A stretch of DNA of 57,559 nucleotides from Clostridiales bacterium (GCA_029338615.1 JAQYAS010000042.1:1-57559); one strand, 5' to 3'; shown: positions 25,985-35,100, numbered from the stretch's first letter. Made by a program: numbers and translations. The notes: generated from the letters alone by a model not told the origin.

Positions 25985-26013
25985 ATTATACCGAACATTA
26001 GTTCTTATATCAA
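25985..26013 (-). promoter_or_regulatory. Promoter of the small toxin gene
   Basis: TTGATA (26013-26008), 17-base spacer, TATAAT (25990-25985). Predicted start near 25978, giving a 115-base leader with a stable hairpin (GGCAG...CTGCC, 25982-25957) before the ribosome binding site. The spacer holds a LexA-like box. Confidence 0.75.
25992..26005 (-). promoter_or_regulatory. LexA/DinR-like SOS box in the toxin promoter spacer
   Basis: On the minus strand the spacer reads AGAAC-TAAT-GTTCG, matching the Gram-positive SOS box (CGAAC-N4-GTTCG) at 9 of the 10 fixed positions. It lies between -35 and -10, where a bound repressor would block polymerase. Confidence 0.7.
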
Positions 26014-26107
26014 GCAAAAACATGACAGCTGTCCAAGTTTATTTATACCCCGGACAACCGCCATCATACACCAGTTAACCATTCTGTTTACTCTATACAC
26101 ATCACCA

Positions 26108-26482
26108 CTACGCCACCATTTCATCCTTCACCAGACTTATCTCATAGCGTCCCTTATCATCAACAGCTACCACAATATCCTCAAAGCCAGTATAGAATCT
26201 CAACACATACATTTCATCTGTCTTTGAGATGAATACCTCCGCGTTCATCTGCGCCATGCTGGCAAGACATTCGCCAAGCACGCCCTCGCTGACACTGATG
26301 ATCTGTCTCTCTTTACCTATCTGTCTGCTTTCTCCAAGCTCTTTATAATAAAGGAAGAGATTCTCCTCCAATGCCTTTGATCTGCAGCTACATTTGTGAA
26401 AATAGCTGCCAATGATCATATAAAGCATGTACGCTGTCTCCTGCTGTCTGTGTGATGTCTTTTCTGTAAATGAATATCTCAT
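26108..26482 (-). CDS. Hypothetical protein, 124 residues
   Basis: The ATG at 26482 has GGAGG 9 bases upstream, so it is preferred to the ATG at 26497 that overlaps that site. The protein is soluble, with a Cys-x-Cys (HKCSCRSK) near residue 30 and alternating helices and strands (IISVSEGVLGECLASMAQMN, EMYVLRFYTGFEDIVVAVDD). It ends EISLVKDEMVA. I recognise no family. It is expressed from the promoter at 26711-26739 through a 220-base leader containing a terminator-like hairpin, so expression is probably conditional. The SOS-linked toxin gene lies downstream (100 bases) but has its own promoter. Confidence 0.7.
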   Translation of the reverse strand: MRYSFTEKTSHRQQETAYMLYMIIGSYFHKCSCRSKALEENLFLYYKELGESRQIGKERQIISVSEGVLGECLASMAQMNAEVFISKTDEMYVLRFYTGFEDIVVAVDDKGRYEISLVKDEMVA

Positions 26483-26589
26483 AATCGTTACCTCCATAAT
26501 GAAAAAATAAAATAGTTTTTGCTGTCCCGGATACCGAGCAGATGCATATTAAATTGACATTGCAATCTGACCCGTGCCCGAAAGGCAAC

Positions 26590-26650
26590 AAAAAAAGAGT
26601 CATGATCGCAGACTTGTAGCACTTGCTACTCATCATGTTTTCAAACTCTT
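26590..26650 (-). terminator. Terminator-like hairpin in the leader of the 124-residue protein gene
   Basis: Nested stems on the minus strand: GAGT/ACTC outside, CATGAT/ATCATG, and an inner GTAGC-AAGT-GCTAC. Seven U follow (26596-26590). It stands about 55-115 bases after the predicted start point and well before the gene, so it is either an attenuator or the end of a short RNA. Confidence 0.65.
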
Positions 26651-26710
26651 CAACTTAAAATATGATTTATTCAATTTTCATTATGGATACCAGCAATCGC
26701 TGATGAATAT

Positions 26711-26739
26711 GTTATATCAAAAACTAACTGTGGTGTCAA
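26711..26739 (-). promoter_or_regulatory. Promoter of the leader RNA / 124-residue protein gene
   Basis: TTGACA (26739-26734), 17-base spacer, TATAAC (26716-26711); predicted start near 26704. This 334-base gap otherwise holds the terminator-like hairpin, about 100 bases of leader after it, and the trpA terminator. Confidence 0.7.
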
Positions 26740-26764
26740 CATATTTATAAATATATCCAAAAGC

Positions 26765-26808
26765 CCCTACGTTTCGGCAATAATCCAAAAAATTGCCAAA
26801 ACGTAGGG
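26765..26808 (-). terminator. Terminator of the trp operon
   Basis: CCCTACGTTT and a second GGCAAT arm (26765-26780) pair with ATTGCC and AAACGTAGGG (26792-26808), forming a long interrupted hairpin 9 bases after trpA. The minus strand continues with GGCTTTTGG, a modest U tract. Confidence 0.7.
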
Positions 26809-26816
26809 ATTTTAAT

Positions 26817-27593
26817 TTACCTTATCGCATCCTTCATGCTCTTCACATAATCTCTCACATAAGGCACACAGTCCTTGCCGTACTGGGCACACAGCTTGAC
26901 GATGGCTGAGCCTACGATGACACCATCTGACTTTTCCGCCATCTGCTTTGCCTGCTCAGGTGTGGATATTCCGAAGCCTACAGCGCAAGGGATGTCCTTC
27001 GCCTTCTTCACCAGATCGACCATTGCTCCTATATCTGTGGTGATCTTGGTTCTGGTTCCTGTTACACCGAGTGATGACACGCAGTATACAAATCCACTCG
27101 CATCATTTGCGATCATGGATATTCTCTCATGGGATGTAGGTGCGATGAGTGAAATGAGATCCACATCATACTGCTTGCAGATTCCGTCAAACTCATCCTT
27201 CTCCTCGTAAGGAATGTCAGGAAGGATCAGACCATCTATGCCGATCTCCTTGCATGTGCTGATAAATCTCTCCGAACCATACGAGAACACGACATTTGCA
27301 TATGTCATGAACACCATAGGTATTGTCACTTTCTTGCGGAGCTTTCTCACAAGGTCAAATACCTTGTCTGTTGTCACGCCGCCTGCCAGCGCTCTTATAT
27401 TTGCGCCCTGGATGACCGGGCCCTCGGCTGTCGGATCTGAGAATGGGATTCCCAGCTCTATAAGGTCTGCACCAGCCTCCACCATTGCGTATACTACCTT
27501 CTCTGTGACATCCAGCGACGGATCGCCGCATGTCACAAATGGTATAAATGCTTTTCCATGTTCAAATGCTTTTGCTATATTACTATTACTCAT
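26817..27593 (-). CDS. trpA: Tryptophan synthase alpha subunit
   Basis: A 258-residue TrpA. The start at 27593 overlaps the trpB end by 8 bases (ATGAGTAA) with GGGGAGGA before it; a longer reading into trpB is rejected. [13 protein letters not shown], catalytic Glu in [21 protein letters not shown] and the Asp of [15 protein letters not shown] are in place, and GFGIS and VGSAIVKL form the phosphate site. It cleaves indole-3-glycerol phosphate to indole, which tunnels to TrpB. It is the last gene of the operon, closely coupled to trpB for equal expression. Confidence 0.97.
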   Translation of the reverse strand: MSNSNIAKAFEHGKAFIPFVTCGDPSLDVTEKVVYAMVEAGADLIELGIPFSDPTAEGPVIQGANIRALAGGVTTDKVFDLVRKLRKKVTIPMVFMTYANVVFSYGSERFISTCKEIGIDGLILPDIPYEEKDEFDGICKQYDVDLISLIAPTSHERISMIANDASGFVYCVSSLGVTGTRTKITTDIGAMVDLVKKAKDIPCAVGFGISTPEQAKQMAEKSDGVIVGSAIVKLCAQYGKDCVPYVRDYVKSMKDAIR

Positions 27594-28770
27594 GAAGATC
27601 CTCCCCTCTGTATCTTGCGATGGCTGCAACGTCCTTGTCACCACGTCCTGATACATTGATCACTATTATCTTATCCTTGTCCATTGTAGGTGCCAGTTTC
27701 ATGGCGTAAGCCACAGCGTGTGCGCTCTCTATCGCAGGAATGATTCCCTCGATCCTTGACAGATATTCAAATGCATCCACAGCCTCGTCATCTGTAATCG
27801 CCACATACTCCGCACGTCCTATGTCGTGAAGGTATGCATGCTCAGGTCCGATTCCCGGGTAGTCAAGTCCCGCTGAGATAGAATATACAGGTGCGATCTG
27901 TCCAAATTCATCCTGACAGAAGTAGGACTTCATGCCGTGGAATATTCCAAGCTTTCCGGTTGCGATGGTTGCCGCAGTCTCGAATGTATCAACGCCTCTG
28001 CCTGCTGCCTCACAGCCGATCAGCCTTACGCTCTCGTCAGGTATGAAATCATAGAAAGCTCCGATGGCATTTGAACCGCCGCCCACACATGCCATGACAA
28101 CATCAGGAAGCCTTCCCTCCTTCTCCATGAGCTGTGCCTTGATCTCTTTACTGATCACAGCCTGGAAATCACGGACGATCTCAGGGAAAGGATATGGTCC
28201 CATGACTGAGCCGAGTACATAGTGTGTGTCATCAATTCTGCTTGTCCACTCACGGAATGCCTCAGATACAGCATCCTTCAGTGTGGCTGTTCCGGCCTTA
28301 ACCGGATGAACCTTTGCGCCCAGGAGTCTCATTCTGTACACGTTGAGAGCCTGTCTGATCGTGTCCTCCTCACCCATATATATCTCGCACTCCATGCCCA
28401 TCATGGCTGCAACTGTAGCTGTTGCAACTCCATGCTGTCCGGCACCGGTCTCCGCAATAACCCTTGTCTTGCCCATTCTCTTGGCAAGGAGCATCTGTCC
28501 GATTACGTTGTTGATCTTGTGCGCTCCTGTGTGGTTCAGATCCTCTCTCTTGAGGTATATCTTCGCTCCGCCCAGATTCTTTGTCATTCTCTCCGCATAG
28601 TAAAGTCTGCTAGGTCTTCCCGCATACACGTTGAGCATCTCTGTGAGTTCTCTGTTGAACTCCGGATCATCCTTATATTTTTTGTAAGCCTCCTCCAGCT
28701 CCAGCATCGCATTCATCAGAGTCTCTGGAATGTACTGGCCGCCGTGAACGCCAAATCTGCCTTTTGACAT
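27586..28770 (-). CDS. trpB: Tryptophan synthase beta subunit
   Basis: A 394-residue TrpB1. The start at 28770 follows AGGAGG at 8 bases; [20 protein letters not shown] is a normal N-terminus. The pyridoxal-phosphate lysine lies in HTGAHKINN, the phosphate-binding loop is GGGSNAIG, and the substrate GAGQHG loop is present. It makes tryptophan from indole and serine as the beta half of the alpha2-beta2 complex. It follows trpC after 86 bases, a gap where trpF lies in many operons; no trpF is present there. Confidence 0.97.
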   Translation of the reverse strand: MSKGRFGVHGGQYIPETLMNAMLELEEAYKKYKDDPEFNRELTEMLNVYAGRPSRLYYAERMTKNLGGAKIYLKREDLNHTGAHKINNVIGQMLLAKRMGKTRVIAETGAGQHGVATATVAAMMGMECEIYMGEEDTIRQALNVYRMRLLGAKVHPVKAGTATLKDAVSEAFREWTSRIDDTHYVLGSVMGPYPFPEIVRDFQAVISKEIKAQLMEKEGRLPDVVMACVGGGSNAIGAFYDFIPDESVRLIGCEAAGRGVDTFETAATIATGKLGIFHGMKSYFCQDEFGQIAPVYSISAGLDYPGIGPEHAYLHDIGRAEYVAITDDEAVDAFEYLSRIEGIIPAIESAHAVAYAMKLAPTMDKDKIIVINVSGRGDKDVAAIARYRGEDLHE

Positions 28771-28856
28771 ATGTTTTTCCTCCTGTTTTTGTCTTCTCAG
28801 ATATATTTTCAAATGTATTTCTACACTTTTGTATTGTGTTTCTTCTATATAATATG

Positions 28857-29714
28857 TTACTCGCCCTTCAGTTCCGCAAACAACCTCTTCTTGTCGGGAC
28901 TTCTCATAAATGTCTCACCTATAAGCACCGCATCTGTTCCATTTGCCTTGAGCCTGTCTATGTCCTCCTTTGTCTTGATTCCACTCTCAGACACATACAC
29001 CATCTTCCGGGGTGCTAAAGTGTCAGCCGCAGCTCCTGTACCAGTGACAGGTACCGTATCTGGTATCAGCTTTCTGAGCCTTACACTGTTCATGATGTCC
29101 ACCGTAAATGTTCTGAGGTCTCTGTTGTTCACACCGATGATTCCGGCTCCGCAGGCTATCGCCCGTCTGACCTCCTCCTCATCGTGAGCCTCAACCAGAG
29201 CCGACATTCCAAGTTCATGTGCAAGCTGAAGGTATGAGGCAAGCTGCTCGTCATCCAGTATGGCGCAAATTAAAAGCACCGCCGAGGCTCCTATGACCTT
29301 TGCCTCATATATCATATACTCATCAACTGTGAAATCCTTTCTCAGCAGCGGTATATTTACCTCGTTCTTTATAGCCATCAGGAACTGATTGCTTCCCTGA
29401 AAGTAAAATGGCTCAGTGAGCACGGATATTGCCGAGGCGCCAGCCGCCTCATATTCCTTTGCTATCTCAACATAAGGAAAGTCCGGTGCTATAAGCCCCT
29501 TGGAAGGTGATGCCTTCTTGACCTCACAGATAAACGATATTCCATCCGCTGCCAGATTATCCCTAAATTGGAACTTACTATATGGGCTGCTGCCGTTATC
29601 CGTCTCTCTGGCAACTATATCAAGTGCCTGTCTCTTCATCGCCTCAAGAGGAACTTTTTTCTTCTGCTCTGCCACACGTTTTTTTGTCTTTTCCGCTATC
29701 TCATCTAATATCAT
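28857..29714 (-). CDS. trpC: Indole-3-glycerol phosphate synthase
   Basis: A 285-residue TrpC with the TIM-barrel marks [15 protein letters not shown] (catalytic Glu and Lys), [36 protein letters not shown] and YVSESGI. It closes the ring of carboxyphenylamino-deoxyribulose phosphate to give indole-3-glycerol phosphate. The length shows a single-domain enzyme, not a TrpC-TrpF fusion. A small insertion ([17 protein letters not shown], near residues 240-256) precedes the GI phosphate motif and is unusual in length. The operon order is trpD-trpC-trpB. Confidence 0.96.
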   Translation of the reverse strand: MILDEIAEKTKKRVAEQKKKVPLEAMKRQALDIVARETDNGSSPYSKFQFRDNLAADGISFICEVKKASPSKGLIAPDFPYVEIAKEYEAAGASAISVLTEPFYFQGSNQFLMAIKNEVNIPLLRKDFTVDEYMIYEAKVIGASAVLLICAILDDEQLASYLQLAHELGMSALVEAHDEEEVRRAIACGAGIIGVNNRDLRTFTVDIMNSVRLRKLIPDTVPVTGTGAAADTLAPRKMVYVSESGIKTKEDIDRLKANGTDAVLIGETFMRSPDKKRLFAELKGE

Positions 29715-29763
29715 CTCTTACCTCTCTATGCAACTTTCTATCATAGTCTGCGATGAAACTTAT

Positions 29764-30783
29764 CTACTCATTTGTCAGTCTTACAAATGCATCAAGCGTC
29801 TCAGCAGCCTTGCCACTGTCGATCACGTCCTCTGCAACCTTGATTCCATCTGCTATGGAGTCCGCCTTGCCTGCGATGTATATGCAAGCTGCTGCGTTCA
29901 GGACAACTGCATTTCTCTTGGCTCCAGTGATCTTACCCGACAGGATATCACGGGTGATTTGTGCGTTTTCCTCAGGACCGCCGCCCACCAGATCCTCCTT
30001 GCTGCATCTCTCAAATCCGAAATCCTCTGGCTTGATCTCGTACTTTGTGATCTCACCATCCTTGATCTCTGCTACAGTTGTAGGCGCGCTCATGGATATC
30101 TCGTCCAGACAATCCTGTCCGTATACGACAAGCCCTCTCTTTACTCCAAGACCGATGAGTACCGGAGCCATCTGATCAACAAGCTCCTCCTTGTATACTC
30201 CCATTATCTGCATCTGAGCCTTTGCTGGGTTGGTAAGAGGGCCAAGGATATTGAATACTGTCGGTATTCCAAGTGACTTTCTGACCGGACCTGCATATTT
30301 CATAGCCTTGTGATAAACCTGGGCAAACATGAAGCTCATGTTGCACTCAGCTAGAACCTTGCCCATCTTCTCAGGTGATATGGAGATATTTACACCAAGG
30401 GCCTCAAGGACATCCGCAGCGCCACTCTTGCTCGATACGCTTCTGTTGCCGTGCTTTGCGATCGGTACTCCGGCCGCTGCTGCAACTATACCACTCGTTG
30501 TCGATATGTTAAATGAATTCGCACAATCCCCGCCTGTTCCCACGATCTCAAGAACATCTATTCCATCATGTGGAAGAGACTCTGCATGGTCTCTCATTCC
30601 ATTTGCACTGGCTGTTATCTCGTCAAGTGTCTCGCCCTTCATGTGAAGAGCTGTGAGATATCCCGCCGTTGTCTCTCCCGGCACCTGACCGCTGAATATC
30701 TCATCCATGCTGGCATATGCCTCATCGTATGTAAGATCCTGTCCTGCTGCTACCTTCTTAAGAGTTTCCTGTATCATCGCCAT
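29764..30783 (-). CDS. trpD: Anthranilate phosphoribosyltransferase
   Basis: A 339-residue Trp[18 protein letters not shown] (the phosphoribosyl pyrophosphate site), [34 protein letters not shown] and [10 protein letters not shown] are all standard. It transfers the phosphoribosyl group to anthranilate. It starts 12 bases after trpG with an AAGGAGG-type site. It is a separate enzyme, not fused to TrpG. Confidence 0.97.
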   Translation of the reverse strand: MAMIQETLKKVAAGQDLTYDEAYASMDEIFSGQVPGETTAGYLTALHMKGETLDEITASANGMRDHAESLPHDGIDVLEIVGTGGDCANSFNISTTSGIVAAAAGVPIAKHGNRSVSSKSGAADVLEALGVNISISPEKMGKVLAECNMSFMFAQVYHKAMKYAGPVRKSLGIPTVFNILGPLTNPAKAQMQIMGVYKEELVDQMAPVLIGLGVKRGLVVYGQDCLDEISMSAPTTVAEIKDGEITKYEIKPEDFGFERCSKEDLVGGGPEENAQITRDILSGKITGAKRNAVVLNAAACIYIAGKADSIADGIKVAEDVIDSGKAAETLDAFVRLTNE

Positions 30784-30795
30784 ATCCTCCTTATT

Positions 30796-31362
30796 TTATA
30801 TCTCTAAAAAATTTCTAAGCATTATCTTGCCCTTCGGTGTCAGTATCGACTCCGGATGAAACTGAACTCCATATACCTCATAATTCCTGTGTTTTACTGC
30901 CATAATCTCTCCATCCTCCGTTCTGGCTGTGACCTCCAGGCATTCTGGGAAGTTCTCATCTGCAGCCGCAAGTGAATGATATCTGGCAACCTGTATCTTG
31001 CTCTGAAGTCCTCTGAACAATCTGCAGTTCAGAGCCACATCAACCAGTGACATCTTTCCATGCATGAGTTTCTTTGCATATGTGACTGTCGCACCATATG
31101 TCTCACAAATCGCCTGATGTCCGAGACACACACCGAGGATTGGTACCTTGCCTGCGAAATATCTCACCGCATCCTCACACATTCCCGCATCCGAAGGTCT
31201 TCCGGGGCCCGGTGAGATGATTATGTGATCCGGATTCATCGCCTCGATCTCCTCACAGGTGAACTCATCATTTCTTATAACCTTTATATCCGGATTTATT
31301 GCCCCCACAAGCTGATACAGGTTGTAGGAGAAGCTGTCATAATTATCTATAAGTATTGTCAT
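30796..31362 (-). CDS. trpG: Anthranilate synthase component II (glutamine amidotransferase)
   Basis: A 188-residue class I glutamine amidotransferase. The catalytic Cys lies in PILGVCLGHQAI and the His-Glu pair in YGVQFHPES; SPGPGRPSDAG is the oxyanion region. It supplies ammonia from glutamine to TrpE. In many Firmicutes the same protein also serves PabB for folate; no pab genes are seen here. The 97 bases before it hold a palindromic GC-rich repeat that ends in its own AAGGAGG ribosome binding site. Confidence 0.95.
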   Translation of the reverse strand: MTILIDNYDSFSYNLYQLVGAINPDIKVIRNDEFTCEEIEAMNPDHIIISPGPGRPSDAGMCEDAVRYFAGKVPILGVCLGHQAICETYGATVTYAKKLMHGKMSLVDVALNCRLFRGLQSKIQVARYHSLAAADENFPECLEVTARTEDGEIMAVKHRNYEVYGVQFHPESILTPKGKIMLRNFLEI

Positions 31363-31387
31363 TTATTTTGTCCTCCTTATATTTATT

Positions 31388-31464
31388 GTGCATGCGCATG
31401 AAAGGCGCTCCGCGCGGCGCACGCATTATCACAAGGAATCTCCCGCAAGCGGGTCCTCCTTATG
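31388..31464 (-). repeat. GC-rich palindromic repeat between trpE and trpG
   Basis: A 77-base element of two hairpins: an ATGCGC / GCGCACGCAT arm pair around GGCGCTCCGCGCG, then CCCGC-AAGC-GGG style short hairpin followed by TCCTCCTTATG (a ribosome binding site in the minus strand). A related copy lies at 32966-33107. It is much richer in G+C than its surroundings. Confidence 0.65.
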
Positions 31465-32938
31465 ATATTTCCTGGCTCATTGTGAGTGCTGTTGTAACTG
31501 CCTTTGCCTTGTTTATGCATTCCTGGAACTCATTTGCTGGAACACTGTCTGCTACAATTCCCGCTCCGGATCTGACAAATACCTTGTCACCCTTTTTGTA
31601 TGCGATCCTTATGGCTATACATGTATCAAGATTCCCTGTGAAATCTATGTATCCTATGGCACCGCCATATATTCCTCTCTTGTTGTCCTCCAGCTCGTTG
31701 ATGATCTGACACGCCCTGATCTTCGGTGCCCCTGAGAGGGTTCCGGCCGGAAGTACCGCATCCACGGCTGACAGCTCATCATATCTGCTGTCGTCAATCT
31801 CACCCTTGACGGTTGATCCGATATGCATTACATGTGAGTACCTCTGAACCTTCATGTACTGCTCAACCTCAACAGTTCCGAACTTGCTTATCTTTCCAAG
31901 ATCATTTCTTCCGAGATCCACTAGCATGTTGTGCTCCGCCAGTTCCTTCTCATCCGCCATAAGTCCAGCCTCAAGTCTCATATCCTCTTCCTTTGTCTTT
32001 CCCCTCGGTCTCGTTCCAGCAAGAGGAAATGTGTGAAGCATACCATTTTCAAGCTTTACCAGTGTCTCAGGTGACGCGCCCGCAACCTCTATCTGGTCGC
32101 CACTGAAGTAGAACATATACGGAGAAGGATTTGTGCTTCTGAGAACCCTGTATGTATTGAACAGTGAACCCTCCATCTCAGCCTCAAGCCTGTTGGACAG
32201 AACCACCTGGAAGATATCTCCCTCGAATATGTACTTCTTTGCCCTCTCGACCATGCTGCAATATTTTTCTTTATTGAACAGAGGCTTGAAATCACTCTTC
32301 ATCTTAACCGGCTCTATCTCAGCCATCTCTCCATCGTGGATTAGCTTCTTCATATCTTCTATGTCAGCAAGTGCCTTTGCATATCCGGCTTCTATATCGG
32401 ACGTGTCAGCATTTGCAATGAGGATCAGCTTTGACTTGAAATTGTCAAATGCTATGACCTTGTCAAAGAGCATGAGATCCAGATCCTGAAATCCCTCATC
32501 GTCATCGGCATCGATCACAAGCTTCTTCTCACTGTACTTTATATAATCATATGAGAAGTAACCGACAAACCCGCCTGTAAATGTTGGAAGTCCTTCTATC
32601 TTCGGACTCTTGTAATCCTTGAGAATCTCTCTTATGAATACCTCAGGATGAATGTCATCCGCTTCCTTTATCACATTTCCATCTATATCCTTGAGCTGTA
32701 TGTGTCCATTCATGCATGTAACATCAAGCTTTGGATTGTAACCAAGGAATGTGTAGCGTCCCCACACCTCCTGATTCTCCACGCTCTCAAGTATGTAACA
32801 GTGCTCATTTGCCGCTTTCAGCTTTCTGAGCAAGTTGATCGGTGTGATCACATCCGATAACATCTCACAGCACACCGGAACCATCCTGTATCCGTCTGCC
32901 GCATATTTCTTTGCCTCGCTAAGTTCTGGTCTTATCAT
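31460..32938 (-). CDS. trpE: Anthranilate synthase component I
   Basis: A 492-residue TrpE. The N-terminal feedback-inhibition element is [19 protein letters not shown]; the chorismate-binding part has [67 protein letters not shown] and [15 protein letters not shown]. It makes anthranilate from chorismate with ammonia from TrpG. It is the first structural gene after a Trp T-box leader, so transcription depends on uncharged tRNA-Trp. The start follows a GGAGGATGAG site. Confidence 0.96.
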   Translation of the reverse strand: MIRPELSEAKKYAADGYRMVPVCCEMLSDVITPINLLRKLKAANEHCYILESVENQEVWGRYTFLGYNPKLDVTCMNGHIQLKDIDGNVIKEADDIHPEVFIREILKDYKSPKIEGLPTFTGGFVGYFSYDYIKYSEKKLVIDADDDEGFQDLDLMLFDKVIAFDNFKSKLILIANADTSDIEAGYAKALADIEDMKKLIHDGEMAEIEPVKMKSDFKPLFNKEKYCSMVERAKKYIFEGDIFQVVLSNRLEAEMEGSLFNTYRVLRSTNPSPYMFYFSGDQIEVAGASPETLVKLENGMLHTFPLAGTRPRGKTKEEDMRLEAGLMADEKELAEHNMLVDLGRNDLGKISKFGTVEVEQYMKVQRYSHVMHIGSTVKGEIDDSRYDELSAVDAVLPAGTLSGAPKIRACQIINELEDNKRGIYGGAIGYIDFTGNLDTCIAIRIAYKKGDKVFVRSGAGIVADSVPANEFQECINKAKAVTTALTMSQEIS

Positions 32939-32965
32939 GTCTCATCCTCCTTGCCAATTAATCCA

Positions 32966-33107
32966 TTATGAGCAGACGCATAAAAGGCGCTTCGCGCGGC
33001 GTCTGCGTGCTTCACAACATGTCGTCAAGCGTAGCTTGATGACCTACTCGCACATCAGTGCGTTTCCTTTTTAGGATTCCTCCCGCTTATGCGGGTCCCT
33101 CCTTATG
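32966..33107 (-). repeat. Second GC-rich palindromic repeat, between the T-box and trpE
   Basis: GCAGACGC / GCGTCTGC arms around AAAGGCGCTTCGCGCG, a middle hairpin GTCGTCAAGC / GCTTGATGAC (33021-33043), and CCCGC-TTAT-GCGGG followed by TCCCTCCTTATG. The first and last parts match the element at 31388-31464; the middle hairpin is extra. Confidence 0.65.
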
Positions 33108-33132
33108 AAAATAAAAAAAACCACAGGACATA

Positions 33133-33452
33133 AAAAAAATTCCTTATCCTACAAACATTAGGACAAGAAATCTAATCTCCTGCGGTGCCACCTAATTTCA
33201 TCAATAAATAAAAAAAATATATATAAATTATTTATATATATTTATATATATCGATGCCCTCGACCATATACAATCATATATGTACCTTCTATAACGGTAG
33301 GTCTCCGTCTCCCCTACTTGAATCTTAAATCTTTCGGTTTGCCCTCACAAGTCCATTCACCTGCACTCCCATCGCTGCAATCACACCACCTGCAACTCTC
33401 TGAACATGTTATATGCCGCTACTCCTCTTGATCAACGGTTTATCTTATATTT
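33133..33452 (-). promoter_or_regulatory. Tryptophan-specific T-box leader with terminator
   Basis: A 320-base leader on the minus strand. The T-box core reads GGTGGCACCGC (33191-33181). The specifier loop carries GAATGGAC with TGG at 33355-33353, the tryptophan codon, after the typical AGAGAG start of Stem I near 33407. A terminator hairpin (33142-33167) with an eight-U tract competes with the T-box antiterminator. Uncharged tRNA-Trp pairs with TGG and the UGGN bulge, turning on trpEGDCBA. The position upstream of trpE agrees with the specifier. Confidence 0.92.
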
Positions 33453-33458
33453 GTAACC

Positions 33459-33487
33459 ATAATGCGCTTTCCTAGTAAATTTGTCAA
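33459..33487 (-). promoter_or_regulatory. Promoter of the trp operon
   Basis: TTGACA (33487-33482), 17-base spacer, CATTAT (33464-33459); predicted start near 33452, just before T-box Stem I. The region 33488-33600 beyond it holds no gene that I can see. Confidence 0.75.
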
Positions 33488-33600
33488 GAATATTTTTTCA
33501 AGTTTTTGCTATATTTTCACTCGCTTTTTACCGTTTTCCGCATATTTGCTGGACTTTTTCCACTTATCATTTATTTTATACTTTCTTAATTATTTCCTGA

Positions 33601-33629
33601 TTGACTACTTCACCCAACTGAAATATCCT
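33601..33629 (+). promoter_or_regulatory. Possible promoter of the second MATE gene
   Basis: TTGACT (33601-33606), 17-base spacer, TATCCT (33624-33629), directly followed by the palindrome at 33631-33661 in the leader. Confidence 0.4.
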
Positions 33630-33630
33630 A

Positions 33631-33661
33631 GGGGACGGAGGGGACAGGTACCTCCGTCCCC
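33631..33661. repeat. GGGGACGGAGG palindrome
   Basis: GGGGACGGAGG (33631-33641) pairs perfectly with CCTCCGTCCCC (33651-33661), 9-base loop. I recognise this type of sequence as a dispersed palindromic repeat in Firmicutes; there is no U tract, so it is not an obvious terminator. Confidence 0.7.
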
Positions 33662-33720
33662 ATGATGAACGACGAAGTTTTCAGCGGATTTTATAAAGTT
33701 ATCAACATTAAGGAGCAGTT

Positions 33721-35100
33721 ATGAACACAAGTACAATTTCTTCAAATTCTGAAGAGAGGATGGGCACGGCGCCGATATTTAAACTTATGCTCTCCATGGG
33801 CATACCGACATTTGTGGCGCAGCTCATCAATCTCTTATACAACATAGTGGACAGAATATATATAGGACATATTCCCGAGGTTGGTGCAGCGTCACTCACC
33901 GGAATCGGACTGTGTCTCCCGATCATCACACTTGTGAGTGCATTCAGCGTGTTCGTGGGAGCAGGCGGAGCACCTCTGGCTTCCATCGCTCTCGGCAAAG
34001 GCGACAGGGACAAGGCACAGCGCATCCTGTCAAATGGCGTAACCCTGCTCATCATATTTACAGTTATTGTTATGGCTGTCATCTACACATTGAAGAAGCC
34101 GCTTCTGTATTTTTTCGGAGCAAGCGACGCCACCTATCCGCATGCCGATGACTATCTGAGCATTTACCTTATAGGCACGATATTTGTCATGATCACCACC
34201 GGACTGAACACATTTATCACAGCCCAGGGACAGTCAAAGACCGCCATGTTTTCTGTGCTCATAGGAGCCATATTCAACATCATCCTAGATCCGATATTCA
34301 TATTTGCACTGAACCTCGGAATCAAGGGTGCGGCCATAGCGACCATCATATCCCAGGCGATAAGCGCGGCATGGGTTATCAGATTTCTGACATCCGACAA
34401 GGCTAGTCTTCGCATATCAGCGCAGATGATGCGTCCACAGGGCAAGCTGATCCTGTCAATTGCAGCCCTCGGTGTGTCACCATTTATCATGCAGGTCACG
34501 GAGAGCCTTATAACCATCGTGTTCACTCATGGACTCCAGAAGTACGGCGATGACCTGTATGTGGGATCATTCACCATACTCCAGAGTATCATGCAGATTA
34601 TATTTATCCCGATGAGCGGATTCTCTCAGGGTGTCCAGCCCATCATCAGCTACAACTACGGCAAGGGCAACGTGGCCAGAGTGAAGAAGACATGTACCAT
34701 ACTGATAACCATGTCCATCATCGTGTCATTTGTACTGGCTGGCGCAGCATTTCTGTTCCCATCCGTGGCTGCTGGAATATTTACGTCAGATGAAGCACTC
34801 AAGGCACTCTGCGCAAAGGTTCTCCCGATATACATATTCGGAATGATGTTCTTCGGTATACAGAACGGATGTCAGCAATCCTTCATATCCATGGGACAGG
34901 CAGGCAAATCCCTTATATTTGCACTGCTGAGAAAGGTCATACTGATAATCCCACTCGCGATCATCCTTCCGTACTGCACTCACTCAGTCATGAGCATTTA
35001 CTACGCCGAACCTATCAGCGACATAGTGTCCGCATTCTCGTGCGGTGCAACATTCATGCTGACATTTAAGTCAATGATGAAAGGCGCAGGGCAGAAGTAG
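33721..35100 (+). CDS. MATE family efflux transporter (second copy)
   Basis: A 459-residue polytopic protein of the MepA-like branch of MATE: MGTAPIFKLMLSMGIPTFVAQ, LYNIVDRIYIGHIPEVG, GAGGAPLASIALGKGD and FSQGVQPIISYNYG are typical. It has about twelve membrane segments and would export cationic drugs with Na+ or H+. The start follows AAGGAG at 7 bases. It is transcribed away from the trp operon and convergent with the PTS-like gene; no regulator (such as a MarR family gene) is adjacent. Base composition is higher in G+C than the flanks. Confidence 0.92.
   Translation: MNTSTISSNSEERMGTAPIFKLMLSMGIPTFVAQLINLLYNIVDRIYIGHIPEVGAASLTGIGLCLPIITLVSAFSVFVGAGGAPLASIALGKGDRDKAQRILSNGVTLLIIFTVIVMAVIYTLKKPLLYFFGASDATYPHADDYLSIYLIGTIFVMITTGLNTFITAQGQSKTAMFSVLIGAIFNIILDPIFIFALNLGIKGAAIATIISQAISAAWVIRFLTSDKASLRISAQMMRPQGKLILSIAALGVSPFIMQVTESLITIVFTHGLQKYGDDLYVGSFTILQSIMQIIFIPMSGFSQGVQPIISYNYGKGNVARVKKTCTILITMSIIVSFVLAGAAFLFPSVAAGIFTSDEALKALCAKVLPIYIFGMMFFGIQNGCQQSFISMGQAGKSLIFALLRKVILIIPLAIILPYCTHSVMSIYYAEPISDIVSAFSCGATFMLTFKSMMKGAGQK

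Noticed and set aside
26388-26636. 82-codon minus-strand frame over the leader of the 124-residue protein
   Set aside because: It starts inside the terminator hairpin, overlaps the real gene in another frame and has no ribosome binding site.
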